Origin: Zygnema cylindricum | Lineage: Eukaryota > Streptophyta > Zygnematophyceae > Zygnematales > Zygnemataceae | Direction of reading: 5' to 3' | Assembly: GCA_037447655.1 (NCBI GenBank) | Contig: JBBHKE010000473.1 | Span: 253,089 to 317,088 of the forward strand | DNA length: 64,000 bases | Part shown: positions 33,889-45,671 of the stretch, one piece after another | Layout: each line of letters starts with the position of its first letter | How positions within the stretch are numbered: the stretch's first letter is position 1 | Position numbers and translations under genes: made by a program | Notes under the pieces: model-generated | What the model saw: the letters and a program-made list of their open reading frames with translations, nothing else | Told to the model about the DNA's origin: nothing | Databases searched by the model: none

Positions 33889-36464
33889 AGACTTGATGAA
33901 GTGGCAAACAGTCCTAGAGGGACAAATCTGCACAAAATGATAGTCAACAAAAATCAGGCAACAGATAAGCAGAAAAGAATGATAGAGAAGCTTGCTAAAA
34001 ATCGAAACCCTATCCACGAATCATCATGCAACGGAAGCGATAGGGAGCAAACGCAAGCCGACAAAAACCTCACTGAAATAGAGGGGAAGTTCGAAAGCAG
34101 TGGGAGAACCAATGGCGGTACAAATGGGGGAATGATGTGCTTACGAAAAAGCACAAAGGAACAGGGAAAGGTCGAAATGAGCAGATCAACGGTGGCCAGC
34201 CCCAACTCGAAACATCCTCATGTGGCATAGGTACACCCGAGCAAGGGAGCATACGAAACCTCCACAGCATCGAAGGCATCGAATCTGACTCAAGTCAAAG
34301 AAAGGATGGCAGTAAGTGAATCAATCATCAAACTTTCAAACACCGAGTTGCGAGGTAGTGGAATGATTTATGCCAAAACCATGACGGGACAGTCAGAAAA
34401 CATAGCAGAGAAACCTAGTTTTTCCAAGACCAGACTGAACCTCAACAACATCTAAAACAATGAAGGGTGGAAGTCTTACCAGGGCAGCCGAAGGGTAACT
34501 CCAAGATGGAGAAGGTCCAAGGAGGTCAGAAAGAGGATTCAAGTAACTCCAAGAGGGAGAAGGTCTAAGGCAAGTATTGAAGATTCAAATGACGGAGAGT
34601 CACGAAGCAACAACAAGATCAAGAATCCGACCAAAGAGAATCTGCATAAGAAGGAACCCACGGGAAAAGTAAAATTCCAAAACGTTCAGAAAAATGCGGA
34701 AATAGAAAACAAATTGACCAACTTAGCTAGAAAGAAAAAAGGCAGCTCAACGCACACAGGAGAGGGGAGAATAAAAACTCACCACATCACCTCAAAGAGT
34801 AGCAAGACATTGGGAGAACCAAAATCAGATCCTCCAAATCCACAGACAGCATGCCTCATTCAACCTGCCTGAAAAGGAAACCAAAGAGCTAGTAAAGTTG
34901 ACCTGAGGAAAAGGAGTCAAACTTTATGAAACATTCAAAGATGCCTTGCTAGGAATTTGCAGAAAAGAAGCAATAGAACAGGCAGCCAAGGAGGAGGAAG
35001 TTATCACTCACCTTGAAGAAAAAGATTTTCTCAAAATCACACCTCCAAGCCGCAGCTGTGACGAGCGAAATGGTTCTTCCAAAAGTGGCAGAGTAAGATT
35101 CGAGGAGGACTGCACAGCGAAAGACGTGGATGGAAAACTAAAGAACCTAACCCTCATTCCTAACCAATTTCCCATGATTGCAGATTTGGAAAAATTGCCT
35201 ACAGAAAATGAGAAACCAGAAAAGTAGGTTTCCGAAAGGCTGCTGACAGCAGCAAGACTCGATTGCAGGAGGCTGCAAGGGAGGGCAAAAATTATGACTA
35301 GCAAAGGGGAGGAAGGGAGGCCGAGAGGCGGCAGGAAGTTAAAGAGGGAAGAAGTGACAAAGGAGCAAAGGAGACACGGGCGAAATGTCAAAGTTAGAAA
35401 TGACAAAACTGCCGAAAATTCTAACCTAAGTACGTTTGTCCTTGAGGGTTCAGTGAAAGGACATGTACTGAACGGAAGTACATTCCTCAAAATGCGGCGA
35501 AGGCGCAAAACGGAGAAGAACGACCTCACGACAGCCGTCGATCAAGAGGTTCGCGTACGATCACTTTGCACGAAACTACGGCAAAGTGAGTTTTTTGATT
35601 GCGAAAAATCGCCACCACAAATTTCCGCCACGCGGCTTAATCTGAACGGAAATAAAATTGGAAGAGATCTTGAACCAATGAAATCATTTCAAGAAAATTT
35701 CTCACACCCTCAGAGGAGCAAAAAATGCGCTATCAACAACTTTGGTACCATATACGGCCAAAGTATGCGTTGTTGCACACAAGTGAACTGGAACCGTCCG
35801 ATTGAGGGGAAACAGATTACAGGCTTGACGACAAGCACGCCAACGGCAAGAGATCTAACTGAGATTTACGCAGGTGGTCCTGCGAGTGGACCGTTCAAAA
35901 CTAAATCCGAGGCGACAAGTCCGCAGACGTCAAAGTTCGAAGAGTTGGAACCGGATGAGTACACGTCAAATCTCAATCGAATCAGACATTCTTACATGGC
36001 AGATTATGAACAAAGGACTCTCATTGGTCCACCGGGATGATTACTTGAAGTACAAAATTTGTACATGACAGCGCCATCCGAATTTTGCTCCACATTCGAA
36101 GGGACGCCGAAATTACAGACCCTTCAAGGGTGCGTCATACAGGTCATTGATATCGACAAGTGTACGGCCACCATACCATCGACAAACACATTTATTTTGT
36201 ACGGCTTCAACATCGGTTTGAAATCATCGACACCAGAATGAAACGGATTAACGATGTAACCCTAAAACCGAGTGGGAGAGTTGGTTTTGTACGATTTTGG
36301 ATGACATCATCCATCGCCGATTTTACCTATTCACAGTCACATCGTGGAGTACAACCGTTCGTACGGAATATCGTCGGATATTCCGGAGGACGTTGGTTCG
36401 CATTTCATGTGAACGTTTGCATTTATTTGTTGTGTTGGCTGTGTAGCAGTAAACTTTGTACAGG
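33889..36464 (+). pseudogene. Element A: remainder of frame 1 and accessory frame 2
   Basis: Frame 1 continues to about 34230 (ARLDEVANSPRG, ESSCNGSDREQTQADK). Frame 2 runs from about 34350 to 36440 with breaks. Its longest intact part, 35294-36040 (248 codons), contains MRRRRKTEKND, KLRQSEFFDCEKSPPQISAT and YAGGPASGPFKTK. The C-terminal piece, 36160-36477, holds VTLKPSGRVGFVRFWMTSS and GGRWFAFHVNV. No RT, RNase H or integrase motif is present. Composition is hydrophilic and basic in the middle. No function can be given. Confidence 0.6.
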
Positions 36465-36867
36465 TGTTGTTATATGATTGGACCAAGAGTGTAGGCATGA
36501 TTTATTAGATGCACATTAGAAGCATTTAAATAGACATCATAGCAAGAGAGACATACTCAACCTTAATCAATCTAATCATTCATAGAGTATTCGATCAACA
36601 AACATTAAAGAGTAGTGTTTAAAGATCAAGCTTTAGTAGGAGAGTCTTTTCAATTGTACTTCCTAAACTGTTATAATCAAAGCTACGGCTATCTGAAAAC
36701 CTATCTCTATGGTCTGGATGTGAATGTTATTCCCCACTTTGTCTTCTAGTGCTACCTTGCATATTCCTCTGACTCATTTGACCCCAATCCGTGATATCTG
36801 CGCTAAAGTTTATAGGTTCGTGGCTGCGAGGCTTGCTCTGGTCGCTCGAATTCCCTACCAAAGTAAT
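36465..36867 (+). mobile_element. Central LTR shared by elements A and B
   Basis: About 403 bp, from TGTTGTTATATGATTGGACC to CCTACCAAAGTAATA, followed by GGTTATGGGCCCACCC. It serves as the 3' LTR of element A and the 5' LTR of element B. It is the most complete of the three copies; boundaries are accurate to a few bases only. Confidence 0.8.
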
Positions 36868-38079
36868 AGGTTATGGGCCCACCCTTAGGGGGCCCAAGTG
36901 AGTTCGGAGCTGTAGTTGGCCAAAGGAAAGACGGCCATATCCCAGAGGCCGGCAGTGGAGGAGCCGAGTCGGGAAACATGTCCCGACATGAGATCCCTAT
37001 AATAGAAACATGCGATCAAAATCAAAATTGGACAATATTAAAGGAGGTAGCCTTGAGGAAGAGCCTCAAGGATCAGGAGAACACATGCAAAGATCACACA
37101 CATCCAGGGGATCCCTCAAAGACAAGATCGAGGCTATGCGAGCAGTCTCAACGTCCTCATACCCAGAAGGAATGGAGATCAAAGCATACATCTCTCATTT
37201 CAACAGCTTGCTAGTCAGCGTCCAATCAAACACAGACATCCCAACAGCATCAAAAATTTCACTATTATTCTTGTCCTTACCGAAAAGGTTCTCAACTACC
37301 CTTACCTGGCTCGAAAACAATGAGTCACCAGAGTGGAATTGGGAGGAGGTTGTGGAGGATTTGCTGTGACAAGAAGACCTCACAGGCGTGATAGTGCCCT
37401 CAAAGGACTCCAAGGTGGAGCCTAGCATCAAGCAACAACAGGGCAGCCAAAATTCCAAAGACCGACAACAGGGTGACAAACTACAAAAACACAAGAAGTG
37501 TTTCTACTGTCACAAGAGGTGTCATCTAAAATCTGTTTGTAGAAAACATAAATAAGACATGGGACACCAGCAAACAAGACATGGGACACAAGCATGGAGG
37601 AACAACAAACTTCCAGAGTGTAAAGGAGTCGGCCGCATTGGCTGCAACAACAACAATTCCCCAAAGAGGAGATCTTCACGATTCAGATTGGATCATTGAC
37701 TTAGGGACTTCGACTCACATGACATTCACACGAGACTGGCTAACAAATTACAGAACAATCTCTTACACTAACATCCAAATGGCAGATAGAAACACCACCA
37801 CAGGATTAGTGAAAGGGGACGTCGAGATTGAGGTAACCATCGATGGCAAGAAAGCAACCAGAACCATCACATACGTGCTTTACGTTCCTTACCTCAAAAG
37901 GAACCTCTACTCGCTTGCTCAAGCGCAAGACAGAGGCAGAGTGTCAACATGGCACAAAGGTGGGGTAATTTAACTCACCAAAGGAGAGGAGCTAATTGCA
38001 GTAGGGGAGCGCAAATGATATCGTATGTATCATCTCATCTCTTCTCCAAGGACGCATCAGCATACCCAACCGCAGACAG
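36868..38079 (+). pseudogene. Element B: copia-type Gag and protease
   Basis: The Gag frame is open from 37010 to 37369 (GSLEEEPQGSGEHMQRS ... YPEGMEIKAYISHFNSLLV ... WNWEEVVEDLL), then a TGA. The zinc knuckle at 37499-37540 reads CFYCHKRCHLKSVC, with a complete CX2CX4HX4C set but the usual Gly changed to Cys. The protease frame 37581-37973 contains WIIDLGTSTHMTF (family WIIDSGA), NIQMADRNTTTGLVKGD and VLYVPYLKRNLYSLAQ. It stops at TAA (37971) where element A has GAA, so the shared ancestor was open here. The element is non-autonomous: nothing resembling integrase or RT follows. Confidence 0.8.
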
Positions 38080-39201
38080 ATGGGAGAAAAGGTGAACATC
38101 AACTTTGAAGGCAAGAACAACAACACAAGTGTTAGCATAGGCAAGAACACAGACGTCAATATTTGCACAATTATCGGCACAAAGGGCACTTTGACCAACT
38201 TCAGTAGTACGGTGATCACAGAAGCTAACAAGGACCTAGATTCCCATAAAGGCTAAGATGGCCAGCAAACAGATGCAGACTGCAATGACGCCAAAGAGAT
38301 TGTCACAACAGCAGCAAAAATTGAGGAGCAAACAAAAATTTGCCTTAAACAGTGCACGGAAAAAGATTTCGGGAAAATCGCACATTGCAGAAAATCAAAC
38401 AGCAATGAGACAGGTCTTCTACTCAAGGAACTCGAAGAGGAGTCTTACCATGCAGGAGAAGCCAAACAGTGGCTTAGTGTCGCCCATTGCGACAAAGGAA
38501 AGACCAGCCAAGTCAAGGTTGGAAACAAAGGAATCATCGCGAGTGATGATAACGCCATTGTAAGCCAAAGTTATGTCCTCAATCATAGTAAAACAAGTGT
38601 TAATATGTGTAGAGACACCAAGGAACAAACAGAGGGAAGGGGAATTAAGGAAACCATAGAGAACAATCAGAGCAAATCAAAAGATGTATGCCCAAGAGAA
38701 GGTCAAAATTCCAACCCTACAATTTGTGATAGCGAATCAACAATAGACGTTCAAAGCAAAGAAAAAGATAATAGAATCAGCAAAGACTCAGAGCCTTGCG
38801 AGAAAAATGGTTCAAGAAGCATGAACATTAGCGGTCAATACATGGCTAGACTTGATGAAGTGGCAGACAATCCTAGAGGGGCAAATCTGCACAAAATGAT
38901 AGGCAACGAAAATCAGGCAACAGATAAGCTGCAGAAAAGAAGGATAGACAAGCTTGCTAAAGACCGAGACCCTATCCACGAATCATCATGCAACGGAAGC
39001 GATGGTGAGCAAACGCAAGCCGACAAAGACCTCACAGAAATAGAGGGGAAGTTGGGAAGCAATGGGAGAACCAATGGCGGTAAAGATGGGGTAATGGTGT
39101 GCTTACCGGAAAGCACAAAGGAGCAGAGAAAGGTCGAAATGAGCAGATCAACGGTGGCCAGCCCCAACTCGAAACATCCTTTTGTCGCACTCGTACACTG
39201 A
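38080..39201 (+). CDS. Element B: unknown accessory frame 1
   Basis: After one stop at 38254 (CAA in element A) the frame is open for 315 codons from 38257 to 39201, with no ATG until 38605. Visible features: VNINFEGKNNNTSVSIGKN upstream, several Cys (CLKQCTEKDFGKIAHC), LLLKELEEESYHAGEAKQW, and a hydrophilic C-terminal half. No transmembrane segment or nucleic-acid-binding motif is evident. It probably continued from the Gag-protease frame in the ancestor. Function unknown; it replaces the pol gene region. Confidence 0.5.
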
Positions 39202-39309
39202 AGCGAGAGAGCATACGAAACCTCCACAGCATTGAAGGCATCGAATCTGGCTCAGGTCAAAGAAAAGATGGCAGTAAGTGAATAAATCGTCAAACTTTCA
39301 AGCGTAGAG

Positions 39310-41396
39310 GTGCGAGGTAGAGGAATGATTTATGCCAAAACCATGACGGGACAGTCAGAAAACATAGCAGAGAAACCTAGTTTTTCCAAGACCAGATTGA
39401 ACCTTAACAACATCCAAAACAATGAACGGGTGGAAGTCTTACCAGGGCAGCCGAAGGGTAACTCCAAGATGGAGAATGTCCAAGGAGGTCAGACAGAGGA
39501 TTCAGGTAACTCCAAGATGGAGAAGGTCCAAGGATGTCAGATAGGTATAGAAGATTCAAACGATGGAGGGTCACAAATCAAAAACAGGATCAAGAATCCG
39601 GCCAGAGAGAATTGTATAAGAAGGAACCCACGGGAAAGGAAAAATTCCAAAACGTTCAAAAAAATGCAGAAATAGAAAACAGATTGGCCTGCTTAGCTGG
39701 AAAGAAAAAAGGCAGTTCAATGGATAGAGGGGAGGGGCAGATATTAACTCACCACATCACCTCAAAGAGTAGCAAGATAGTGGGAGAACCAAAATCAGAT
39801 CCTCCAAAATCCACAGAACAGCAGGTCTCATTCAACCAGCCTGAAAAGGAAACCAATGAGTTAGTAAAGTTGATCAGAGGAAAAGGAGTCAAACTTTATG
39901 AAACATTCAAAGATGCCTTGCTAGGAATTTGCAGAAAAGAAGCAATAGGAAAGGCAGCCAAGGAGGAGGAAGTTATCACTCACCTTGAAGAAAAAGATTT
40001 CCCAAAAACCACATCTCCAAGCCGCAGTTGTGACGAGCGAAATGGTTCTGCCAAAAGTGGCGGAGTAAGATTCGAAGAGGACTGCACTGCCGAAGACGTG
40101 GATGGAAAACTAAAGAACCTTGCCCTAATTCCTAACCAATTTCCCATGATTGCAAATTTGGAAAAACTGCCTACAGAAAATGAGAAACGTGAAAAGCAGG
40201 TTTCCGAAAGGCTGATGATAGCAGCAAGACCCGATTGCAGGAGGCTTGAAAGGAGGGCAGAGATTTTGACTAGCAAAGGGAAAGAAAGGAGGCCGAGAGG
40301 CGACAGGAAGCTAAGGAGGGAAAGAGTGACGAAGGAGCAGAGGAGGCATAGACGAAAAGTCAGAATTGATAAGTTTGCAGAAATTTCTAACCTAAGTACT
40401 TTTGTCCTTAAGGGTTCAGTGAAATGACATGTACTGAACGAAAGTACATTCCTCGGAATGCGACGAAGGCGCGAAACCAACAATTTGGATTGCACGAAAA
40501 CCGTAGATCAAGAGGTTCGCGCACAGTCTATCGATACGAAATTACGACAAAGTGAGTTTTTTGATTACGAAAAATCGCCACCGCAAATTTCCGCCACGCG
40601 GCCTAATCTGAACAGAAATCAAATTGGAAGAGATCTTGAGCCAATGAAATCATTTCAAGAAAAATTCTCACACCCTCAGAGGAGCAAAAAATGGGTTATC
40701 GACAACTTTGGTACCATATACGGCCAAAGTATGCGTTGTTGCACACAGGTGAAAAGAACCGTCCGATTGAGGGGAAACAGATCACAAGCTTGACGACAAG
40801 CACGCCAACCGCAAGAGATCTAACTTACTTTTGTGCAGGTGGTCCAGTCAAAGGGCCGTTCAAAACTACATATGGAGCGACAAGTCCGCCGCCGACAAAA
40901 TTCAAAGAGTTGGACCCAAATGAGTAGACGTCAAATCTCCATCGAATCAGACATTCTTACATGGCAGATTGCAAACAGATGACTCTTATTGGTCCACCGG
41001 ACGGATTACTCGATGTACACGATTTGTACGTGACAGCGCGATCCGAATTTTGCTTCACATTTGAAGGGACGCCAAAATTACAGACTCTTCAAAGGTGCGT
41101 CATACAGGTCATTGATATCGACAAGTGTACGACGACCATACCATCGACAAAACATTTGTTTTGTGCAACTTCAACATCGGTTCGAAGTCATCGACACCAG
41201 AATCAAACGGATGAACGATGTAACCCTAAAACCGAGTGGGAGTGTTGGTTTTGTACGATTTTGGGTGACATCATCCATCGCCGATTTTACCCTACCACAG
41301 TCACATCGTGGAGTACAACGGTTCGTACGGAATATCGCCGGAAATTCCGGAGGACGTTGGTTTGCATTTCATGTGAACGTGAACATTTATTTGTAG
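39310..41396 (+). pseudogene. Element B: unknown accessory frame 2
   Basis: The longest open part is 39534-40427 (297 codons), stopped at a TGA where element A reads GGA. It continues in the same frame at 40458-40793 and, after indels, to 41396. Features in order: a Lys/Glu-rich region with DALLGICRKEAI, IPNQFPMIANLEKL, an Arg-rich basic stretch (RPRGDRKLRRERVTKEQRR), MRRRRETNN, EFFDYEKSPPQISAT and NRNQIGRDLEPMKSF, then VTLKPSGSVGFVRFWVTSS and GGRWFAFHVNVN. Elements A and B break it at different positions, and a third homologue exists at 54.8-55.9 kb. The protein is unknown to me. Confidence 0.6.
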
Positions 41397-41427
41397 TGTT
41401 GGCTGTGTAGCGGCAGACTTTGTACAG

Positions 41428-41733
41428 GTGTCATTTTATGATTGGACCAAGAGTGTAGGCATGATTTATTAGATGCACATTAGAAGCATACAAATAGACA
41501 TCATAGCAAGAAAGACAAATTTAACCTTAATCAGTCCAATCACTCATAGAGTATTCGATCAACATACATTAAAGAGTAGTGTTTAAAGATCAAACTTTTT
41601 TAGGAGAGTCTTTTTAATTGTACTTCCTAAACTGTTAGAATCAAAGCTACGGCTATCTGAAAACCTATCTATATTGTCTGGATATGAATGATACTCCCCA
41701 CTTTGTCTTCTAGTGCTATCTTGCCTGATTCGT
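41428..41733 (+). mobile_element. Right LTR of the tandem pair, 3'-truncated
   Basis: It matches the central LTR from TGTCATTTTATGATTGGACC to CTTCTAGTGCTATCTTGC, then diverges. About 135 bp of the LTR 3' end is missing, which is the part duplicated in inverted form at the left edge (31541-31695). Confidence 0.75.
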
Positions 41734-42130
41734 CTCCTTTTAGCGCTTCAACAGCAACCCGCTATTGTCAATATTGAAGCAAGCAGTTATAGTTTTAAAA
41801 ATTACAAAAATGTGAGTCTAAGAAGTAGTATCTAGTATTCTCGGTACACTAAAGAATTTGAAAACATCATGTTTGACTTTTACTTGATTATTTGCAACAG
41901 TAGAAACCAAATTGTTGATGACAGGTGGAAACTTTTCCATTTTACAGGTTTCATTAAGTACAAATAAAACGTAGTCGGATGCATTCGTAGCATTTTGACA
42001 ATTAGTGCTTGAAACCAAACGTTATTTTCTATAGTGTTGCGGTATTTTGAAATTGCCTAAAGACTTTATTTGATTGCTTTTTTTGTTACGAATTTTTATG
42101 TGACTTCAAAATTATTCTTACTTTTTTTAG
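41734..42130. other. Intron remainder before the third papain exon
   Basis: AT-rich intron with no recognised exon; it ends in the acceptor CTTTTTTTAG at 42121-42130. Confidence 0.5.
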
Positions 42131-42483
42131 AATCGAGTATATGCATTGGACAATGCAATGAATGATAAAAATATACTGAGCTTGATGTTGTGAAGGGGAT
42201 ATTTGATGACGAGGAGTGTTTCTCGAGCGGTGTTGACCATAGTGTCATCGTTGTCGGTTACGACCTCACATCTTCACCACCTTATTGGCTCCTTTGTAAC
42301 TCGTGGGGAAGCAATTAGGGAGAAAGTGGCTACATGCGAATCAAAATTACTGGAGGACTTGGTATCTGTGGAATAAATAGCCTTCCAGCCCTTGTTCTGA
42401 TTATGAAGTCTCCATGTAAACGTTTGACTTTGAGCTTTGGTCTTGCGCATCATTAAACACTATAACTTCTGTCCTTCCTTTAG

Positions 42484-43423
42484 CATTGGTAGCATGGTTA
42501 CTAGGGCCAACAATCAAGAATGCAAAAAAAAGATTGCTTATGATTTACTGAATCAAAAGTGCAATGAAGTAAGCGCAGTAAACTTATATTTTTTCTTGAA
42601 AGAAGTAATCATGCTTCTATTTATTTTTTCATGCACTCATTTTTTTGAGACGTTTGTCCTTAAGATGTTGAGGGAGAGATGCAAGAGAAGAGAGAGCTCA
42701 TATGAAATATATCAGACAGTTTTTGCGGCGATTCTAATAACCATGTAGAAGTACCAAACCCATACGGTTCACAATTTCTACTTTAAACCTGTGTTAGAAA
42801 AGTTCATGTGCGTGTTAACCATTCTATTCCAAACTAGCTTTTGATTGAAATTTTCCTTTTATCGATGCAAATGAGAATAATCCGTCTTGTCCTTAACGGA
42901 TGTAGCAAAGTTGCCTTTCGAAACAACTATATGGACCTGTTTCATTCTAGGGAATTCTAGGTGCTGGGAAACGGTGTACCTTTTCAGTCAATGATCCTTG
43001 CAACAGCATCAACTTTGCCAAAAAGGTTTTGAAGACCGAGTATGGCCCTGGACGTACCAACCCATGTGGCAATGGCGTATGCATTCCAGCAAGGGCCACC
43101 AATCAATGCCAATGTACAGACTCATTTTTCGCTGTCAACAATACGGACGGCTCGTAGACTTGTGCTCCAGAGTAGCGGCTTTGGCATGATGATGTTATCC
43201 GTTCTACTGACTGTGATTGTACTTTTTTTTTTTTTTTTTTTTGTATTTAATACACTTTGGGGCCTCGAACGCATGGCAGCTTCTCCATGTACCTTTAGTT
43301 CACGGAATTCATGGGGCGTGGGCACCTGTTTGACCTCGTCCTCTCCGCCCGGAACTTATGCGTGTATCTGCCCACCCGGTTATATATGGGACTTTTCAAG
43401 TGGAACCTCCACTTGTGTAACAG
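42484..43423 (+). pseudogene. EGF-like exons of the mosaic locus
   Basis: 42484-42568 encodes a short Cys-bearing linker (ANNQECKKKIAYDLLNQKC). 42988-43170 is an EGF-like exon (FNDPCNSINFAKKVLKTEYG, then NPCGNGVCIPARATNQCQC) interrupted by TAG at 43155 just before its last Cys. Its donor has lost GT in the expected place (CCAG followed by AGTAGC). 43280-43423 is a clean, phase 1-1 EGF-like exon (SSPCTFSSRNSWGVGTC, GTYACICPPGYIWDF, TSTC) with acceptor GGCAG and donor G/GTAAAA. A run of about 24 T lies at 43219-43242. EGF-like modules between the peptidase and LysM parts would be extracellular spacers. Confidence 0.7.
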
Positions 43424-44267
43424 GTAAAAGTCTAGGCGATATCTATTACGGATGTGGACAAGGATTTACACTTGCATTTTAGGGTCCAAGAGGTTACTGA
43501 ACTAGTTTCTTTTATTTCAGATATTTTTTAAGGGATTGTCGTCGTTTCTACATCACTGTCCACTATTACAAGGGAAAACCTGCTCATGTCCACGTATAAT
43601 TTATTTTAGAGTTGGTCTGTACCGATTATCTATGTGGATCCAGAAAAATCACATTATGGTACATTTGCTAACTCGATTCATAATGAAAGTAATGGAGGGA
43701 CTGCCCGGTGGCCAGATGGGACTGCTGGGAATTCCGTGAAGTTTCTTGTAGTGCCACGTGGAGTAAATGTGACCTGTTATGACATTTATCTCATTTACGG
43801 CATCAACAACGATGTTTTTTTTGCACAAAATAAGGTGATGTCCATTGAATGCCTAGTATTTAGTGTTCCCAAAGATATCTCTACCACCAAGTATGCTCAT
43901 GTTGTAAGCTTTTCACTTCTTAATTGCAATTTACTCGTAACATTTTTATTGACTTATACTTGGTGCTAATCTTGTTGCCAATAGTTTCATCTTGGATAAG
44001 AGAAATATGTTGTTATTGTTTTCTACTTGCTGACTGAGTAATAATTTTCTGTATGGCCAGTAGGATGTGAAGTGTGCCCAGAGGTTTTTGGCCATCAGGC
44101 ACTACTTTCCATACTTCCATAATCATTGTAAAATTACCTCCAAATTTAACGCAAGTATATCTGGCACAGGCTGTGAACTTCTCCATCCCACTACTGCCTA
44201 ACACGGTCGTTAATGTGACAACTTCCAACAATTGCTCTCTCCTCTATGCCGTCAATGAGGTTAGAAC

Positions 44268-44392
44268 AGACTTTGACTTTGACTTTGACTTTGACTGACT
44301 TTGATTTTGACTTTCTTTGATTTTGACTTTGACTTTGACTTTGACTTTGAATTTGACTTTGACTTTGGCTTTCTTTTACTTTGACTTTGGCC
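44268..44392 (+). repeat. TTTGAC hexanucleotide microsatellite
   Basis: Runs of (GACTTT)n with interruptions lie just inside the intron after the exon ending at 44259. The Asp-Phe repeat seen when it is translated is an artefact of intron read-through. Confidence 0.9.
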
Positions 44393-45598
44393 TGCCTGTG
44401 GAAATCAAGGGATTGGAAAATAGTTATAAAATTCCTTATACTTCGGTTTTCTACTTTTTAATTTATGTGTTGTTGAGCTGGAAAATGTTGGTCTTTACGT
44501 AATCGAGTTTCTCAACTTCATGATAATTAGTCTTTTATTAATCCTTCCGTTGCATGAATTGAACTGGATGACGTTCTGGAGGGCGAATTTTCTTGGGTGG
44601 TTTCAGGATGACACTTGTGTCACTATAGCTAGTATGTTTCAGATCGAGTCAGTTTCTGGACCGGGTTCTCCCAATGTTGACTTAGATTGTTTTCAACTTC
44701 GGCCTTTTCAGCAGGTAGGGCTTTCCATTGCAAAAAATAACATTTTATGTTTTGGTAATACAAATTTTCTCGCAAAAATAAGTTATTTTCTCGGGGGACT
44801 CTTACAAATTAGTCTATATTTTCAGATATCTTTGTATTTTTCTCTTTCTTGGCTTCTAATCTCCTATAATAATATGCCATAAAAATTGGATATAAATTCC
44901 TCTTCTTTTTGTTGAGACATTCACAGTGTAGTTCCCTTTTCATTTCATTATTTTCACCCGTGAACTCGTTTAGCTTCATGGATCTTTCCAAAAATCACTC
45001 CACATATTGAGATCTCACAATAATAAGCACCTTTGTAACCAAAGGTCACATTTAATTTAACCAAAGAAAATTGCGCGCCAGTTTGTTGACTTCCACACAA
45101 ATTAGAGTGGACCATAATCATTACCCACAATGTCTTTGCAATATCTTTGCAAGGGTCCACAAGGGCCCTATTTACACATTTTCACCGGATATGATATAGC
45201 CGCAAATCTTACCTTTTTCGGGTGTCACAATCTAATCACAGGTGTAAAAATTTCAGGTGTGCATAGAAAGGGGCCCACTTCCCTCTTGGGGACCTTGCAC
45301 TTTTCCGTACGAGGTGAAAGAGGACGAATCGTGTCTCTCCATCATAAGCAACCAATTGGATGGCGACATTCGAAAATTCTATGCCCTAAATCCCGGAGTT
45401 TACTGCGGCCGTCTTCTCTTTATTTCCAGCGGAACTGCGAACATTGGACAACATTTGGACAAAAGGTATTATGTGTTTCCTTGACTCCGGTTTGTTGGGT
45501 TGGCACGTGAATGCCGGTTCAATATGGGGTGTATTGTGGTACCCCCATACTTGAAGCCGCTTAAAATAAATATGTACGGACCCGCCAGGCTCTACATT

Positions 45599-45671
45599 GA
45601 GCTGGTGGAGCAGTGGTTAGAGAGTTCGCAGCTAAAGTGAGATGTCTCAGGATCGAGCCCTGACCAGCTCA
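45599..45671 (+). tRNA. tRNA-like sequence with putative CTA anticodon (tRNA pseudogene or SINE head)
   Basis: The 72 bases from GAGCTGG to CCAGCTC fit tRNA numbering exactly. The acceptor stem has 7 of 7 pairs. The anticodon stem TTCGC/GTGAG has 5 pairs (two wobble). The T stem TCAGG/CCTGA has 5 of 5 with loop ATCGAGC. The discriminator is A, followed by a TTTTT Pol III terminator. Positions 34-36 read CTA. Against function: the D stem (GAGC/GAGA) does not pair, T33 is G, and T54 is A. A-box (TGGAGCAGTGG) and B-box (GGATCGAGCCC) are near consensus. It lies inside the last large intron of the mosaic locus. Confidence 0.45.

Larger units (their letters stand above)
29203..42415 (+). pseudogene. 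Papain-family (C1A) domain, catalytic Cys position is Ser
   Basis: Three exons. 29203-29379 carries the mature N-terminus: W at VATSWKWVLAKAVQPIKDQG, then TCSMSIGFGNALSAFMAV. This aligns with the family's KDQG-CGSCWAF, so the active-site Cys is Ser (29316-29318), though the oxyanion Gln is kept. 30205-30368 carries IPSIAEEQFLVCSGKNGSC, then GGLPTNALTYAAVKN, the SEQ-LVDC-GGLP region in altered form. 42131-42415 carries ALDNAMND, then GIFDDEEC, VDHSVIVVGYDL (catalytic His), PPYWLLCNSWGSN (catalytic Asn), a TAG where the family has Trp, then GESGYMRIKITGG and GICGINSLPA. A frameshift lies near 42180. No inhibitor propeptide exon is visible. With Cys to Ser the ancestral protein may already have been a pseudo-peptidase or of the SERA-like serine type. 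Now it is not translatable intact. Confidence 0.85.

Noticed and set aside
35008-35529. Long minus-strand frame, Leu/Ser-rich (and its partner 39980-40495)
   Set aside because: Shadow of accessory frame 2 on the plus strand; composition mirrors the Lys/Glu-rich sense frame.
42316-43157. Programmed amber read-through of the mosaic gene
   Set aside because: A frameshift in the same exon and lost splice sites nearby make pseudogene decay the simpler reading; kept only as a low-interest observation.
44260-44392. Asp-Phe repeat peptide
   Set aside because: Intronic TTTGAC microsatellite read past a splice donor.
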